Assembly (NCBI GenBank): GCA_963824275.1
Contig: CAWGOT010000003.1
Coordinates: forward strand, 1,550,001 to 1,614,000
DNA from: JANXQG01 sp963824275
Lineage (GTDB): Bacteria > Planctomycetota > Planctomycetia > Pirellulales > Thermoguttaceae
Direction: 5' to 3'
DNA: 64,000 bases
Shown here: piece after piece, positions 16,827-24,532 of the stretch
How positions within the stretch are numbered: the stretch's first letter is position 1
How the letters are laid out: every line of letters starts with the position of its first letter
Position numbers and translations under genes: made by a program
The notes under the pieces: generated by a model
What the model was told of the DNA's origin: nothing
The model's database searches: none
The model's input: the letters and a program-made list of their open reading frames with translations, nothing else

Positions 16827-17700
16827 CTACCATCCGCCACGGTCCTGCTGTGACTGCAGCATTTGGAAGTTCGTGAACGTCAGATAGCCGAAGAACATTG
16901 GCACAAAGAAACTCTGCAAACTCATGCCGCCAGTCGCGTTCAATGCCTTCATGAGGAAAGCCGCGGCAATAATGCCGCCGACGATCATCGAGAGGATCAA
17001 CGTCGGGCGAATCGCATCCTGCGGATTGTTCAAAGTGAATACCTGCTCGGCAACCTGGCCCCCGTCCAGCGGATAGATCGGCAGGAGATTCACCAGGCCC
17101 CAAAACACGCTGATATAGAAAACGTCGTTCACGAACTCACCCAGGATATCCGTTCGCGATACGATATAAAGCCTGGCCTCGCCCTGCTGCATCATCGGGG
17201 CGACCTTGCACCAAACGGGCGCAACATCGCGCCATGTCGAGAAGAAAAACGCGACGAGGTTATCGCCGGCGCAGGTCGGCCCTTTGAACGTCCCGAACGA
17301 GCGGATAGCCGGCCAGAAAATGGAACCCCAGGATCAAGATTGCGGTCAGAATGAAGCCCGACGCCGGGCCGGCGAGCGAAATCAACATATTTCCCCAAGG
17401 GCCAGGCCGGCGGCTGCCGTACGGGCCGGAATGCGGGATGGCAAGGCCGCCGAAGGAATACAAGACGATCGAAGGGCTGTATCCGTAGTACCGCATGACG
17501 ATCGCGTGCCCCAGTTCGTGCAGGAGAATGCACACCAGAACCGCCACGACCCACGTGACGACAAAAATCGGATCCCTGTGCAAATCACCCAGGAACACCG
17601 TTGTCAGCCAAAAACACGGATGGATTCGCACCGGATATCCCAGCAGCGTGAAATGCACATCACCTTGGGATGGCGGTGGTTCAGCCAGAAGCACGGGCAA
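16827..17700 (-). CDS. M50 family site-2-type membrane metalloprotease, frameshifted
   Basis: Intramembrane zinc protease. The N-terminal frame has GYPVRIHPCFWLTTVFLG and the zinc motif LLHELGHAIVMRYYG (about residues 60-74), then GPASGFILTAILILGFHFL. After a shift near 17270 the product continues DNLVAFFFSTWRDVAPVW and MMQQGEARLYIVSRTDIL. It then carries the third zinc-ligand motif NLLPIYPLDGGQVAEQ and two more TM segments. The substrate is unknown; S2P enzymes usually cut anti-sigma factors or membrane proteins. A minus-strand TACAAT box at 17735-17740 could serve as -10. Confidence 0.85.
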
Positions 17701-17786
17701 GTCTCCTCAAACGGTTCGCGGGTCGATCTGAGGAATTGTAGCAGAGTGACGGGTTTTTCGTAGGCCACTTTGGGCGACGGGCGACG

Positions 17787-19013
17787 CTACGTCAACTCCC
17801 GCAAAATGTACTCCGCCGCCCTGGCCGAAGCCCCACCGTGCGCCACTTCAGCCTTCAACTGCTCCAGGGCTGCAATCTGCCGAGCCAGCGCCGCCGGGTC
17901 GTTCAGCCACTGGATCACATGCCCGGCCACGGCAGCCGACTTGTCTTCACAGGTGAGATACTCGGGAAACAAGACCTTTTCCGCTCCCGGCTGGGCCGGA
18001 TCGTAAGGACTCAAATCGGCCGGATACAGTTCGCCCGTCGATAGCAGGTTGACGAGCGTAATGTACTTCACCTTGCGGAATCGCTTCTGCACGGCGTAGG
18101 CCAGAGGGCTGATCCAATAGTGGATGACCGTCGGTTTGAGGTAATAGAGCAGTTCCATTGATACCGAGCCGGAGCAGGCCATGCAGCAGGTGGCCAGGTG
18201 CATCAGTTCCGGCGTCCGCCCGGAAAAGACCTCGATGGCCGGCTCCCTGCTCCCTGCTCCCTGCTCCCCGCCCCCCACCCTCTCGATCATCTCCTCGGCC
18301 ATCTGGGCGTGCTTGGGTTTGAAGGCTGCCACGGCGAAACGGGCCTCCGGCACGGCTTGCCGCACGCGGGCGACCGCCTTGAGGAACCAAGGGAGATTTT
18401 GCACCACCTCTTGCGTTCGCGAGCCGGGGAGAATCGTCACCAGAGGGCCGCTGCGGCGGCGATGCGATTCGAGGAACGATTCCTCAAGTGTATGCTGCCG
18501 CACTTCGTCGAAGAACGGATGGCCGACAAACGTGGCGTTGCAGCCGCGCTGGCGGAACCACTCTTCTTCGAACGGCAGGCTGCAGAGCACGTGGTCGCTC
18601 AGGCGCCGCATCTTCCTGGCCCGCCAGGTGGCCCACGCCCAGATCTGCGGCGGAGTATAATAGAAGACCGGGATGGCGTGGATCTTCGCCCTCCAGGCGA
18701 TCCACCAATTGAAGCCCGGATAGTCGATCAGCACGACGGCGTCGGGGCGATGATGCCGGAAGTAGCGGTCGGCCCTGCCGGCCAGGTCCCAGAACTTGTG
18801 GAGGTTGGCCAGCGCACGACCGAACCACATCACCGCCAGTTCGGTCAGATCGGCGTGGAGCCGGCAACCGACGGCCGCCATCCGAGGGCCTCCGTAGCCA
18901 ACGGCCTCGAACCGCTCGCAGCGCTCCTGCAGTTGGCGAATGAGGTTGGCGGCGTGCAGGTCGCCGCTCGGTTCGCCGGCGCAGAAGAACAGACGTAGAG
19001 GCGGGGACGACAT
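17787..19013 (-). CDS. lpxB: Lipid-A-disaccharide synthase with in-frame heptanucleotide insertion
   Basis: GT19 enzyme joining UDP-2,3-diacylglucosamine and lipid X in lipid A synthesis; peripheral to the inner membrane. The start MSSPPLRLFFCAGEPSGDLH carries the GEPSGD motif. Further motifs are VLIDYPGFNWWIA, FYYTPPQIWAWATWRARKM, FVGHPFFDEV, ILPGSRTQEV, CSGSVSMELLYY and CEDKSAA. The longer upstream frame is only translated minisatellite. Near residue 248 GGGEQGAGSRE interrupts the conserved passage between MAEEMIERV and AIEVFSGRTPELM. It is encoded by GCTCCCT/GCTCCCC heptamers (18239-18282). The rest looks complete and functional. Confidence 0.93.
   Translation of the reverse strand: MSSPPLRLFFCAGEPSGDLHAANLIRQLQERCERFEAVGYGGPRMAAVGCRLHADLTELAVMWFGRALANLHKFWDLAGRADRYFRHHRPDAVVLIDYPGFNWWIAWRAKIHAIPVFYYTPPQIWAWATWRARKMRRLSDHVLCSLPFEEEWFRQRGCNATFVGHPFFDEVRQHTLEESFLESHRRRSGPLVTILPGSRTQEVVQNLPWFLKAVARVRQAVPEARFAVAAFKPKHAQMAEEMIERVGGGEQGAGSREPAIEVFSGRTPELMHLATCCMACSGSVSMELLYYLKPTVIHYWISPLAYAVQKRFRKVKYITLVNLLSTGELYPADLSPYDPAQPGAEKVLFPEYLTCEDKSAAVAGHVIQWLNDPAALARQIAALEQLKAEVAHGGASARAAEYILRELT
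18239..18282. repeat. Heptanucleotide array (GCTCCCT) inside lpxB
   Basis: GGCTCCC TGCTCCC TGCTCCC TGCTCCC CGCCCCCC. Same family as the arrays at 2475, 9247 and 10290; it adds about 11 residues in frame. Confidence 0.85.
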
Positions 19014-19019
19014 TTGAAG

Positions 19020-19195
19020 GCGGAAGGATGAGGGATGAAGGATGAGGGATGAAGGATGAAGGATGAAGGATGAGGGATAAGGGATAAGGGATGACGGATA
19101 AGAATAAACGATAAAGCGTGAAGGGTGAAGGGTGAAAGTGGAAAAATGCCTTTCCATCCCTCATCTCTTATCTCTTATCCCTCATCCTTGTTCCC
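19020..19195. repeat. Heptanucleotide arrays GGATGAA/GGATGAG/GGATAAG between lpxB and yqgE
   Basis: Forward GGATGAR and GGATAAG units (19021-19095) face inverted CATCCCT/TATCTCT/CATCCTT units (19150-19195). They form a large imperfect hairpin between divergent genes. Confidence 0.85.
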
Positions 19196-19251
19196 CGTCT
19201 TCCCGCCGGGGCGTCCCGCCGTTACCATTAGTTGTCGTCGGAGGCTCATTG

Positions 19252-19800
19252 ATGGAATCGCTCGAAGGCCAATTACTGCTTGCATCCCCCCAACTGCTGG
19301 ACCCCAACTTCGTCCGCACCGTGGTCCTGCTGGTTGAACATAACGATAATGGAGCCTTAGGGTTAGTAATAAACCGGCCGACCGGAACCACGGTCCAGGA
19401 GCTGTGGAAGCAGGTTGGCGAATCGCCCTGCGAGAGCCGGCAGCCTGTCCATTTGGGTGGTCCCGTCTCCGGGCCGATCATGGCCATCCACACCGTCAAC
19501 AGCCTGGCGGAGATGGAGATCGTCGAGGGCGTATTTTTCGCGATGAAGAAGCAGAACCTCGACGAGCTCGTCCGCCGCGACGAGCGCTTCAAGGTCTTTT
19601 ACGGCCAGTCGGGCTGGGGCCCCGGCCAATTGGAGGGCGAGATCGAGCAGGGGGCATGGCGCGCAGTCCCCGCCAAGCTGGAGGACCTGTTCGACGCTGC
19701 CGACGACCTCTGGCAGCGACTCATGCAGAGGGCCATGGCCGGCGTCCTGCCGGAAATGCTCGGCATCAAGCACGTGCCCCAGGATCCGTCGCTGAACTGA
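19252..19800 (+). CDS. yqgE: YqgE/AlgH family protein (UPF0301)
   Basis: 182 residues. LEGQLLLASPQLLDPNFVRT, then HNDNGALGLVINRPTG and HLGGPVSGPIMAIHT are characteristic. The Trp in GQSGWGPGQLEGEIEQGAW is conserved. ATG 19252 is chosen because GGAGG lies 7 nt upstream; longer frames are translated minisatellite. The family's cytoplasmic role is not settled (a regulator of alginate in some species). Confidence 0.93.
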   Translation: MESLEGQLLLASPQLLDPNFVRTVVLLVEHNDNGALGLVINRPTGTTVQELWKQVGESPCESRQPVHLGGPVSGPIMAIHTVNSLAEMEIVEGVFFAMKKQNLDELVRRDERFKVFYGQSGWGPGQLEGEIEQGAWRAVPAKLEDLFDAADDLWQRLMQRAMAGVLPEMLGIKHVPQDPSLN

Positions 19801-19852
19801 GGCAAGACTCGGTCTTCGGCAGCCGAACAATTTGGTGACGTCACGGCCTTGT

Positions 19853-20148
19853 TCAACTATCCACATCAGCGTTTTCGTCTTTCCAGTAGACCGTCTGCCC
19901 CAGCCCCGCTGAACGCAGCATGTTACTGAGTGTTGGTCGCCTTGTTCATCCCGATACGTAACGTCCCACTCTCTCTCTTTCCCTATCCAAGGGGTTCGCG
20001 CCCGAATGTACTCGACCGTACCGCCGCGACGTCGGATGGCGCGTGTCACTGCGGATTTGTCGCGATTGAACTTTATGTACCAGAGCGACGCCAGAAACCC
20101 CAAAACAAAAGGGCTGAGCACGACCAAAATTCGCAATTCTTGATCCAT
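19853..20148 (-). CDS. Small membrane protein, ~97 aa, frameshifted
   Basis: Starts MDQELRILVVLSPFVLGFLA (one TM helix), then SAVTRAIRRRGGTVEYIRAR and WDVTYRDEQGDQHSVTC. After a one-base shift near 19915 the frame reads GLGQTVYWKDENADVDS and stops at 19853, a natural end for a small membrane protein with a soluble tail. The uncorrected ORF instead runs into antisense yqgE. No named family recognised. Confidence 0.55.
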
Positions 20149-20238
20149 TTGCGCGATGTGCGGAGTGGGGCCAAGATGACTAACCGCCGATTATATCCTG
20201 AGTCAATGTTGCTACCAATATGATTCACTAGGCGTGTC

Positions 20239-20850
20239 TCACGCCTGTCTATAAAGTCGATGCGTTTCGATATATTTTTCCACGGCCCGCGGTGTGCGAT
20301 AACGAATCCCCTGCCCGGCGGCCACGCGGCGGCGAAGGTCGGAGGCGCTCAGGCCGATCTCCGGCATCACGACCTCGTGCCGCCGCATGGCCTCGATCCG
20401 CTCGGGCGAGGCAATGCCGGAGAGCACCGTAAAATCCAGCGGCGGCTCGCCGAAGCGGCGAACCGGCATCGGCAAGGCCAACTCGCAGATCCGTTCCGGT
20501 TGCCGCCAATGGGGCAGATCGTGGAACATATCGGCCCCCAGCAGGAAAAAGAACTCGCTCGCCGGTTCCTCGTCGCGAAAATGGGTCAAGGTATCGACCG
20601 TATAATTGATGCCGCCGCGATCCGCTTCATAACGGCTGACGGAAAAGGCCGGATTCCCGCCAATCGCCAATTCCAGCATTTCGATGCGATTCACCGCCGG
20701 CGAGAGTTCCCTCTCCTGCTTATGGGGCGGGACTGCCGCCGGCACGAAGCGCACCGCGTCCAGTTGGCCCTCTTCCCGGCAACATTCGGCCAGCAGCAAA
20801 TGGCCGAAATGGACAGGATCGAAGCTGCCGCCGTAGATTCCGATACGCAT
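20239..20850 (-). CDS. nadD: Nicotinate-nucleotide adenylyltransferase
   Basis: Cytoplasmic NAD synthesis enzyme converting NaMN and ATP to deamido-NAD. It starts MRIGIYGGSFDPVHFGHLLL with the (H)xGH nucleotidyltransferase motif. VPAAVPPHKQ, RIEMLELAI, FLLGADMFHDLPHW and the C-terminal GLSASDLRRRVAAGQGIRY (the SxTxxR-type loop) follow. 203 residues is normal. The start at 20850 is chosen over 20952 because the extension is AATCCGA-type repeat. Confidence 0.93.
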   Translation of the reverse strand: MRIGIYGGSFDPVHFGHLLLAECCREEGQLDAVRFVPAAVPPHKQERELSPAVNRIEMLELAIGGNPAFSVSRYEADRGGINYTVDTLTHFRDEEPASEFFFLLGADMFHDLPHWRQPERICELALPMPVRRFGEPPLDFTVLSGIASPERIEAMRRHEVVMPEIGLSASDLRRRVAAGQGIRYRTPRAVEKYIETHRLYRQA

Positions 20851-20883
20851 CCTTGAAAGCCCTGACGAAAAATGGGATAGTGG

Positions 20884-21045
20884 GGGGAGAAATCCGAAAT
20901 CCGAATGTCGAAATCCGAGACAATTCGAAATCAAGAAAATCAGCAAACGCAAAGAGTCAAAAACGCATGTTTCGAATTTTCTTCTTTGAACTTAGGATTT
21001 GTTTCGGATTTCGACATTCGAATTTCGAATTTTGATTCTGGTTCT
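20884..21045. repeat. Heptanucleotide array (AATCCGA / TTCGAAT types) between nadD and priA
   Basis: AATCCGA, AATCCGA, ATGTCGA, AATCCGA on one side and TTTCGGA, TTTCGAC, ATTCGAA, TTTCGAA on the other, with degenerate 7-nt periodicity and inverted halves. The same family occurs at 39725-39790 and 40641-40850. Confidence 0.75.
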
Positions 21046-21071
21046 TCCTTCGTTCCTAGTTTACCCCCTTG

Positions 21072-23424
21072 ATGTCCGACCAACAACGTAGCCTCTTCGA
21101 AACCGAGCCCGAGCCCTGGGAGGCCGACGACCAGGCCGAACAGCTTGTCGCCGGGATCGTGCTCGCCACGGGGCCGGCCCAGGAGTTCGACTACCTCGTT
21201 CCCGACGCCCTCCGCGATCAGGTCGAGCCGGGCCGGCGGGTGATGGTACCGTTGGGCAAGGGCAATCGACTGCTGCTGGGCTATTGTGTGCGGGTGGAAA
21301 GCCGGGCGACCGGGTCGCGCGTGCTGAAGCCGCTGGCCGAAGTCATCGATCGCCGCAGCCTGCTCTCGCCGGCCATGCTGCGGCTCACCCGCTGGATCGC
21401 CGACTACTATCTCTGCCCTTGGGGCCAGGTGCTGGAAACCGTTCTGCCGGCCGGCGTCCGCGGACAGGCCGGCACGCGGATGGCAATGCTCCTGACCCTC
21501 GATCCCCGCGCGGCCGAACTGCTGGCCGCCCGTACTCATCACGCCGACCATGGGTACATGGTGCCCGGTGATGAGCACGATCGCCTGTCGGACAAGCATC
21601 TTGCGATCCTTCGTGCCCTGGCGGATTCCACCGAGCCGCTCACGCCGCAGGAACTGGCCCGTGCGGCAGGCTGCTCGCCCGCCCCCATTGCCACCCTGCG
21701 GCGCAAGGGCCTGATCCGCAGCCAGACCTCGCGGGTCTCCTCGACCCGCCAGGCGGAAGCGGCCGTGCCGCGCGAGGAGCGGCTCAAGCTCAATCCGGAT
21801 CAGCAGAAGGCCCTCGATTCCGTCCTCGCCGCGCTCCGCTCGCAGCAGCATCGCACGCTGTTGATCCACGGCGTGACCGGCAGCGGCAAGACCGAGGTCT
21901 ACATCCAGGCCATCGAAGAGGTCGTGGGCTACGGACGGCAGGCGATCGTGCTGGTGCCCGAGATCAGTCTCACGCCGCAGACCGTCGAGCGCTTTCGCCG
22001 GCGGTTCGGCGGCGTCGCCGTGCTGCACAGCCACTTGAGCGACGCGGACCGGCATTGGCACTGGCAGCGGATCGCCGAGGGCCGGGTGCAGGTGGTCGTC
22101 GGCGCCAGAAGCGCCATTTTCGCCCCCACGCCGCATCTAGGGCTGATCGTGCTGGACGAAGAGCACGAAACGACTTTCAAGCAGGAGACCGCACCCCGCT
22201 ACCACGCCCGCGAGGTGGCCGTGGCCCGTGCCGCGGCCGAAGACGTGCCGCTGGTCCTCGGTTCCGCTACGCCTTCCCTGGAGAGTTGGAACCGCGCCCG
22301 CCTGGGCCAATACCAGTTGCTCGAAATGCCGCGGCGGGTCTTGAATCGGCCGCTGCCGGAGGTCGGCACGATCGATCTCAGGGCGGAAGGCCAGCGGGTC
22401 GGCAGTCGCGGCAGCATCAGCCGCCTGCTGCACCAGGCGATCCAGGCCGCATTGCAGGACGATGGCCAGGTGATCCTGCTCTTGAACCGCCGCGGCTATT
22501 CGACGCACATCCAGTGCCCTGCCTGCGGCGAGGTGGTGCGTTGTCCCGACTGCGACATGGCGACTGACGCATCACACGACCCGGAGTACCGGGTGCCCCG
22601 GCGACCAGGCCCTTTGCCACTTGTGCGATTACCACACGCGGCCGCCGACGAGCTGCCCGGCCTGCGACTCGGGCGAAATTCGCTATTGGGGACAGGGGAC
22701 GCAGAAGTTGGAGGCCGAGGTGCGGGCCCGTTTCCCCAATGCGCCGCTGCTCCGCATGGACGCTGATTCGATGCGGGCCCGCGGGGCCCATGAAAAGGCC
22801 CTCACTGAATTTCGCCAGGGCAAGGCCCGCATCCTGCTGGGCACGCAGATGATCGCCAAGGGGCTCGATTTCCCCAACGTGACGCTGGTCGGCGTGATCC
22901 AGGCCGACACGGCCCTGCACCTGCCCGACTTCCGCGCGGCGGAGCGGACCTTCCATCTCGTGACCCAGGTGGCCGGGCGGACCGGCCGCGGCGAAAAGGG
23001 CGGGCGGGTGCTGGTGCAGACCTTCAGCCCTGACCATCCGGCGATCCGCTCGGCGGTGCGGCACGACTACGCGGGCTTCGCGGCCCAGGAGTTGCCCTTG
23101 CGCGAGATGTTGCACTACCCGCCGTTTGGGGCGATGATTCGCCTCGTGATTCGCGGCGGGTCGGAGGCGCTGGCCAAGGAATTTGCCCAGCGCTTGGGCG
23201 AGAGCGTCTCCGCGGCCTTAACGGCCAGTCAGGCCCAGGCCCGAGTCTTAGGGCCGGCCCCGGCGCCCACGCCCCGCATCCGGGGAAAATACCGTTTCCA
23301 GATTCAGATTCAAGGCCCCGACGGCGACAAGCTGCGGGAGGCCGTGCGCCAGGCCGAGAGCCGGGTCCAGGCGCCGGCCGAGGTCGAGTGGATTGCGGAC
23401 GTGGACCCGATCAATATGCTATAG
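21072..23424 (+). CDS. priA: Primosomal protein N' (replication restart helicase), frameshifted
   Basis: SF2 DNA helicase that restarts collapsed forks. The N-terminal DNA-binding domain includes PAQEFDYLVPDALRDQVEPG and WIADYYLCPWGQVLETVLP. Helicase motifs are GVTGSGKTEVY, LVPEISLT, VLDEEHETTFKQ, LGSATPSLE and LLLNRRGYS. Zinc cysteines are CPACGEVVRCPDCD and, after the shift, LCDYHTRPPTSCPACDSG. One extra A near 22564 breaks the frame. Removing it yields ALTHHTTRSTGCPGDQALCH, in which TTRSTGC comes from a palindromic element (22579-22597). Another element (21546-21565) encodes DHGYMVPG in the linker. Both insertions avoid the catalytic motifs. Confidence 0.92.
21546..21565. repeat. Palindromic element family A copy in priA
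   Basis: GACCATGGGTACATGGTGCC, identical to 12305-12324; read here as DHGYMVP. Confidence 0.9.
22579..22597. repeat. Palindromic element family B copy in priA
   Basis: ACCCGGAGTACCGGGTGCC, two mismatches from ACCCGGAGCACCAGGTGCC at 25823-25841 in the RNase G/E gene. Confidence 0.75.
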
Positions 23425-23622
23425 ACTGCGCCTGGTTCGGTATGCCTTGCAACCGCCCCAACAACTCCGCACGATGGCGATACAGGGGGAAAAACGGGTC
23501 GAAACGATTTGTCGCCGAAGGCGACGTTGACGCCTGCTTGACCGCGATGCGGGCGTCGGAGTTGTGAGTCAAGTGGCAGGAGATGGAAGAGGCCGTCCGG
23601 CTGTCCGAAAGAAAAGCCGTTG
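23425..23622. other. Short spacer, no gene recognised
   Basis: Between priA and the PIN-domain gene. A small hairpin, TCGCCGAAGGCGA, lies near 23512-23524. Nothing else is recognised. Confidence 0.4.
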
Positions 23623-24030
23623 TCAATGGGCCAGCCAATTCTCCTGCGGGAGCCCAGGAACCGCTTGGAAATCCTTGTCGGTAGTTAGCAGGATCAAGCC
23701 GTAGCGCAAGGTAACAACCGCGATCAGGGAATCAACGGTCTCCAATTGCCGGCCACGCCGACGCAGCGCCAATTGCAGGTCCGCAGCAGACTCGGCATCC
23801 CATTCGTCGGGCACGTAGCAGGGCACGGCCAGCCTGAGCCGTTGCCACTCGCCCCGGTTCAGCGCGGCGCGCGGCAGAATGCCGATGCCGAACAGTGTCT
23901 CCGTGAGGACAGGCACGCAGACGGCGAAGGTATGGCCTTCATCGATTCTGCGGAGAATCCGTTCGCGCAGCGGGTGTCCGAGCGTGACTAGCGGCGAAGC
24001 ATGATTCGTGTCCAATAGGTAGTCGGCCAT
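23623..24030 (-). CDS. PIN-domain toxin, VapC-like
   Basis: 135-residue PIN ribonuclease. It starts MADYLLDTNHASPLV with the first catalytic Asp (LLDTN). TETLFGIG supplies the conserved Glu, and SLIAVVTLRYGLILLTTDKDFQ gives the C-terminal acidic cluster (TDKDF). It sits 6 bp downstream of an antitoxin-like gene, the usual vapBC order. Substrate RNA unknown. Confidence 0.88.
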   Translation of the reverse strand: MADYLLDTNHASPLVTLGHPLRERILRRIDEGHTFAVCVPVLTETLFGIGILPRAALNRGEWQRLRLAVPCYVPDEWDAESAADLQLALRRRGRQLETVDSLIAVVTLRYGLILLTTDKDFQAVPGLPQENWLAH

Positions 24031-24036
24031 CGGAAG

Positions 24037-24381
24037 CTATGCACGTCCTTCGGCGATATCGTTGGCGCGGGTCGTCGCTCTGATCTCCGATTCGACTACC
24101 GCCCACTCTTGCTCCCAGACACCAAGATCGAAGTCCGGAGCGTGTGGCGCGTTCCTCAGTGCCGCAGCGAGCGAACTAGTTGCCGCGCGAACGCTTTTCG
24201 GATTCGGCGAAGTGGCTCGGATCCTTGCCACCACTCCCTCCGGCGTGGGCAATGCCGGACCCGTTCCCGCCGCCTTGGCCAGAATATCGAGGGCCACTTC
24301 TTCCAGCGAGCGACGTTGCGACTCCGCCGCGCGCTGTAACTGGGCTTGGATATCATCAGGCAGTGTAATCGTAATTGACAT
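24037..24381 (-). CDS. Antitoxin of the PIN-domain toxin (ribbon-helix-helix-like)
   Basis: 114 residues. The N-terminus MSITITLPDDIQAQLQRAAE followed by RRSLEEVALDILAKAA fits a ribbon-helix-helix DNA-binding domain. The tail, containing DFDLGVWEQEWAVVESEIRA, probably neutralises the toxin. ATG 24381 is preferred over the upstream start at 24426 because the extension is unlike the family. It is likely autorepressed with its toxin. Confidence 0.75.
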   Translation of the reverse strand: MSITITLPDDIQAQLQRAAESQRRSLEEVALDILAKAAGTGPALPTPEGVVARIRATSPNPKSVRAATSSLAAALRNAPHAPDFDLGVWEQEWAVVESEIRATTRANDIAEGRA

Positions 24382-24478
24382 TTCACGGACCGTCTGTTTT
24401 CTGGCAGTACTGCTTGACAAACACAACTTTATTCTACCACGGATCTCGCGAAAGGGGCCAGTGACTTACCGCTCGCCA

Positions 24479-24520
24479 TGCCCTCACCCTAACCCTCTCC
24501 CGGAGGGAGAGGGCAGATTT
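24479..24520. repeat. Hairpin CCCTCTCCCGGAGGGAGAGGG
   Basis: ACCCTCTCCC and GGGAGAGGG flank GGA, a common dispersed bacterial hairpin. It lies after the rng stop and may terminate it. Confidence 0.6.
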
Positions 24521-24532
24521 TCGCACAGTCCC

